Below are positions 63,469-64,000 of a stretch of DNA of 64,000 nucleotides, one piece after another. The first letter of the stretch is position 1; each line of letters begins with the position of its first letter. Location of the stretch: positions 1-64,000 of the forward strand of contig NZ_UWOT01000011.1 of the NCBI RefSeq assembly GCF_900604535.1. Reading direction: 5' to 3'. Origin of the DNA: Romboutsia_E sp900604535. Lineage in GTDB: Bacteria; Bacillota; Clostridia; Peptostreptococcales; Peptostreptococcaceae. The notes under the pieces were generated by a model. It saw only the letters and a program-made list of their open reading frames with translations. It had not been told where the DNA came from and searched no databases. A program made the translations under genes and the position numbers.

Positions 63469-63819
63469 AAGATAAATTCCTCCATTGTATGTATTTTTTA
63501 GATTTAATATTGATAATTATACCATTATTTTACCTTCTGAAACTATTTATCTGAATTATAACATAAAATTCGTGTTTGTACATACAATTTATATAAGGTT
63601 AAAAAGGATAGGGATGTGTAAAAATATTAATATTATTCATGTGATGCCTGTGATTTCAAAGATTTTATAAGTTTGATATTTGTATTAAAAAAATTATTAG
63701 TAAAAAATTAGTTGCAAAAATCTGTATATTATTATAGAATTTATTTATAAAGTTCGTATAATTGTGCGTGTAATACACGGTTGAATAATTTAAAATATAT
63801 ATGGAAAAGAGGGAAATTG
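63469..63819. other. Divergent intergenic region, fhs/purE
   Basis: AT-rich control region of 351 bases. It contains the purE promoter, a GTTCGT motif just downstream of the expected start, and the palindrome CGTGTA-A-TACACG at 63767-63779. I see no riboswitch and no credible gene; a 61-codon frame at 63485 lacks a ribosome binding site. Confidence 0.6.
63712..63740 (+). promoter_or_regulatory. Candidate sigma-A promoter of purE
   Basis: TTGCAA (63712-63717), 17 bp, TAGAAT (63735-63740). The expected start near 63747 is followed at once by GTTCGT (63752-63757), the complement of ACGAAC. Confidence 0.55.
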
Positions 63820-64000
63820 ATGAAAGTAGCAATAGTTATGGGATCAAAGTCAGATTATCCTAAAGTTCAAGAAGGTATAAAGTTATTAGAAAAATTTGGT
63901 GTATCAGTTAAAGTTAGAGTGTTATCAGCGCATAGAACTCCGGTTCAATTGACGGAGTTTTTAAATGAAATAGAAGGTGAAGTAGATGTAATAGTAGGGG
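63820..64000 (+). CDS. purE: N5-carboxyaminoimidazole ribonucleotide mutase PurE (partial, 5' end)
   Basis: Purine synthesis enzyme rearranging N5-CAIR to CAIR. Only the first 60 residues are in the window. They begin MKVAIVMGSKSDYPK and include LSAHRTPVQL near 41-50, the nucleotide and CO2-handling motifs of class I PurE. AGAGGG precedes ATG 63820. It probably opens a pur operon beyond the window edge. Confidence 0.95.
   Translation, partial: MKVAIVMGSKSDYPKVQEGIKLLEKFGVSVKVRVLSAHRTPVQLTEFLNEIEGEVDVIVG

Noticed and set aside
63485..63670. 61-codon frame upstream of purE
   Set aside because: It has no ribosome binding site, an AT-driven composition, and overlaps the fhs-purE control region.

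Overview
The window is a contiguous piece of the core chromosome of a low-GC, anaerobic, spore-forming Firmicute. Gene order and content point to the Peptostreptococcaceae (the Clostridioides/Romboutsia/Paeniclostridium group). It has an rRNA operon end feeding a tRNA cluster, the cdaA-ybbR-glmM-glmS block, the ywmB-murA-spoIID-spoIIQ-spoIIID-mbl sporulation block, secA-prfB, rex, a CO dehydrogenase operon and formate-tetrahydrofolate ligase. I see no phage, transposon, CRISPR array or defence island. Nearly all real genes are vertically inherited housekeeping, sporulation or anaerobic-metabolism genes with strong GGAGG-type ribosome binding sites.

Layout. 1-990: 3' end of 23S rRNA, 5S rRNA, seven tRNAs, terminator. 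1.1-6.9 kb: c-di-AMP cyclase and regulator, phosphoglucosamine mutase, then glmS behind a glmS ribozyme. 7.0-12.4 kb: cell wall and sporulation genes ending in mbl. 12.5-14.8 kb: yyaC (minus strand) and metK behind a SAM-I riboswitch. 14.9-23.1 kb: recD2, comFC, the raiA structured RNA, hpf, secA, and prfB with its +1 frameshift. 23.2-27.5 kb: tex, an amidohydrolase, an FMN riboswitch and ribU. 28-30.8 kb: tsaE-tsaB-rimI-tsaD. 30.9-35.4 kb: MATE pump, ABC-F ATPase, rex, and a 57-residue ferredoxin. 35.7-39.3 kb: cooS, a CooF-like ferredoxin and a flavin oxidoreductase. 39.7-40.8 kb: a secreted NlpC/P60 hydrolase. 40.9-45.3 kb: pyrBCKDE behind a PyrR-binding hairpin. 45.3-48.8 kb: LysR/YeiH pair and two deoxynucleoside kinases. 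49-53.5 kb: ogg, cls, and CIRCE-controlled groESL. 53.7-55.6 kb: larB and larC, the latter split by a probable -1 frameshift. 55.7-64 kb: guanine riboswitch-guaB-guaA, a BMP-family lipoprotein, an NCS2 purine permease, fhs (minus strand) and the start of purE.

Most interesting observation. spoIID and spoIIQ both lie directly downstream of other genes with no intrinsic terminator between. In each, the sporulation-type promoter (sigma-E-like and sigma-F-like) overlaps the left arm of an inverted repeat, and the right arm covers the start region. For spoIID this is a 22-pair stem containing the AUG. For spoIIQ the stem covers the Shine-Dalgarno and part of the AUG. The predicted start sites lie in the loops. 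Transcripts from the gene's own promoter would lack the left arm and be translatable, while read-through transcripts would fold and mask the start. This resembles the logic known for phage T4 gene e. It is inferred from sequence and has not been tested.

Other signals worth attention are an A_AAA_AAC slippery site that joins the two larC frames, a DnaA-box cluster next to a sigma-H promoter upstream of hpf, a strong private promoter for the raiA RNA, a PyrR loop directly upstream of the pyrB ribosome binding site with no attenuator, and a tandem duplication that doubles the -10 region of the metK promoter.
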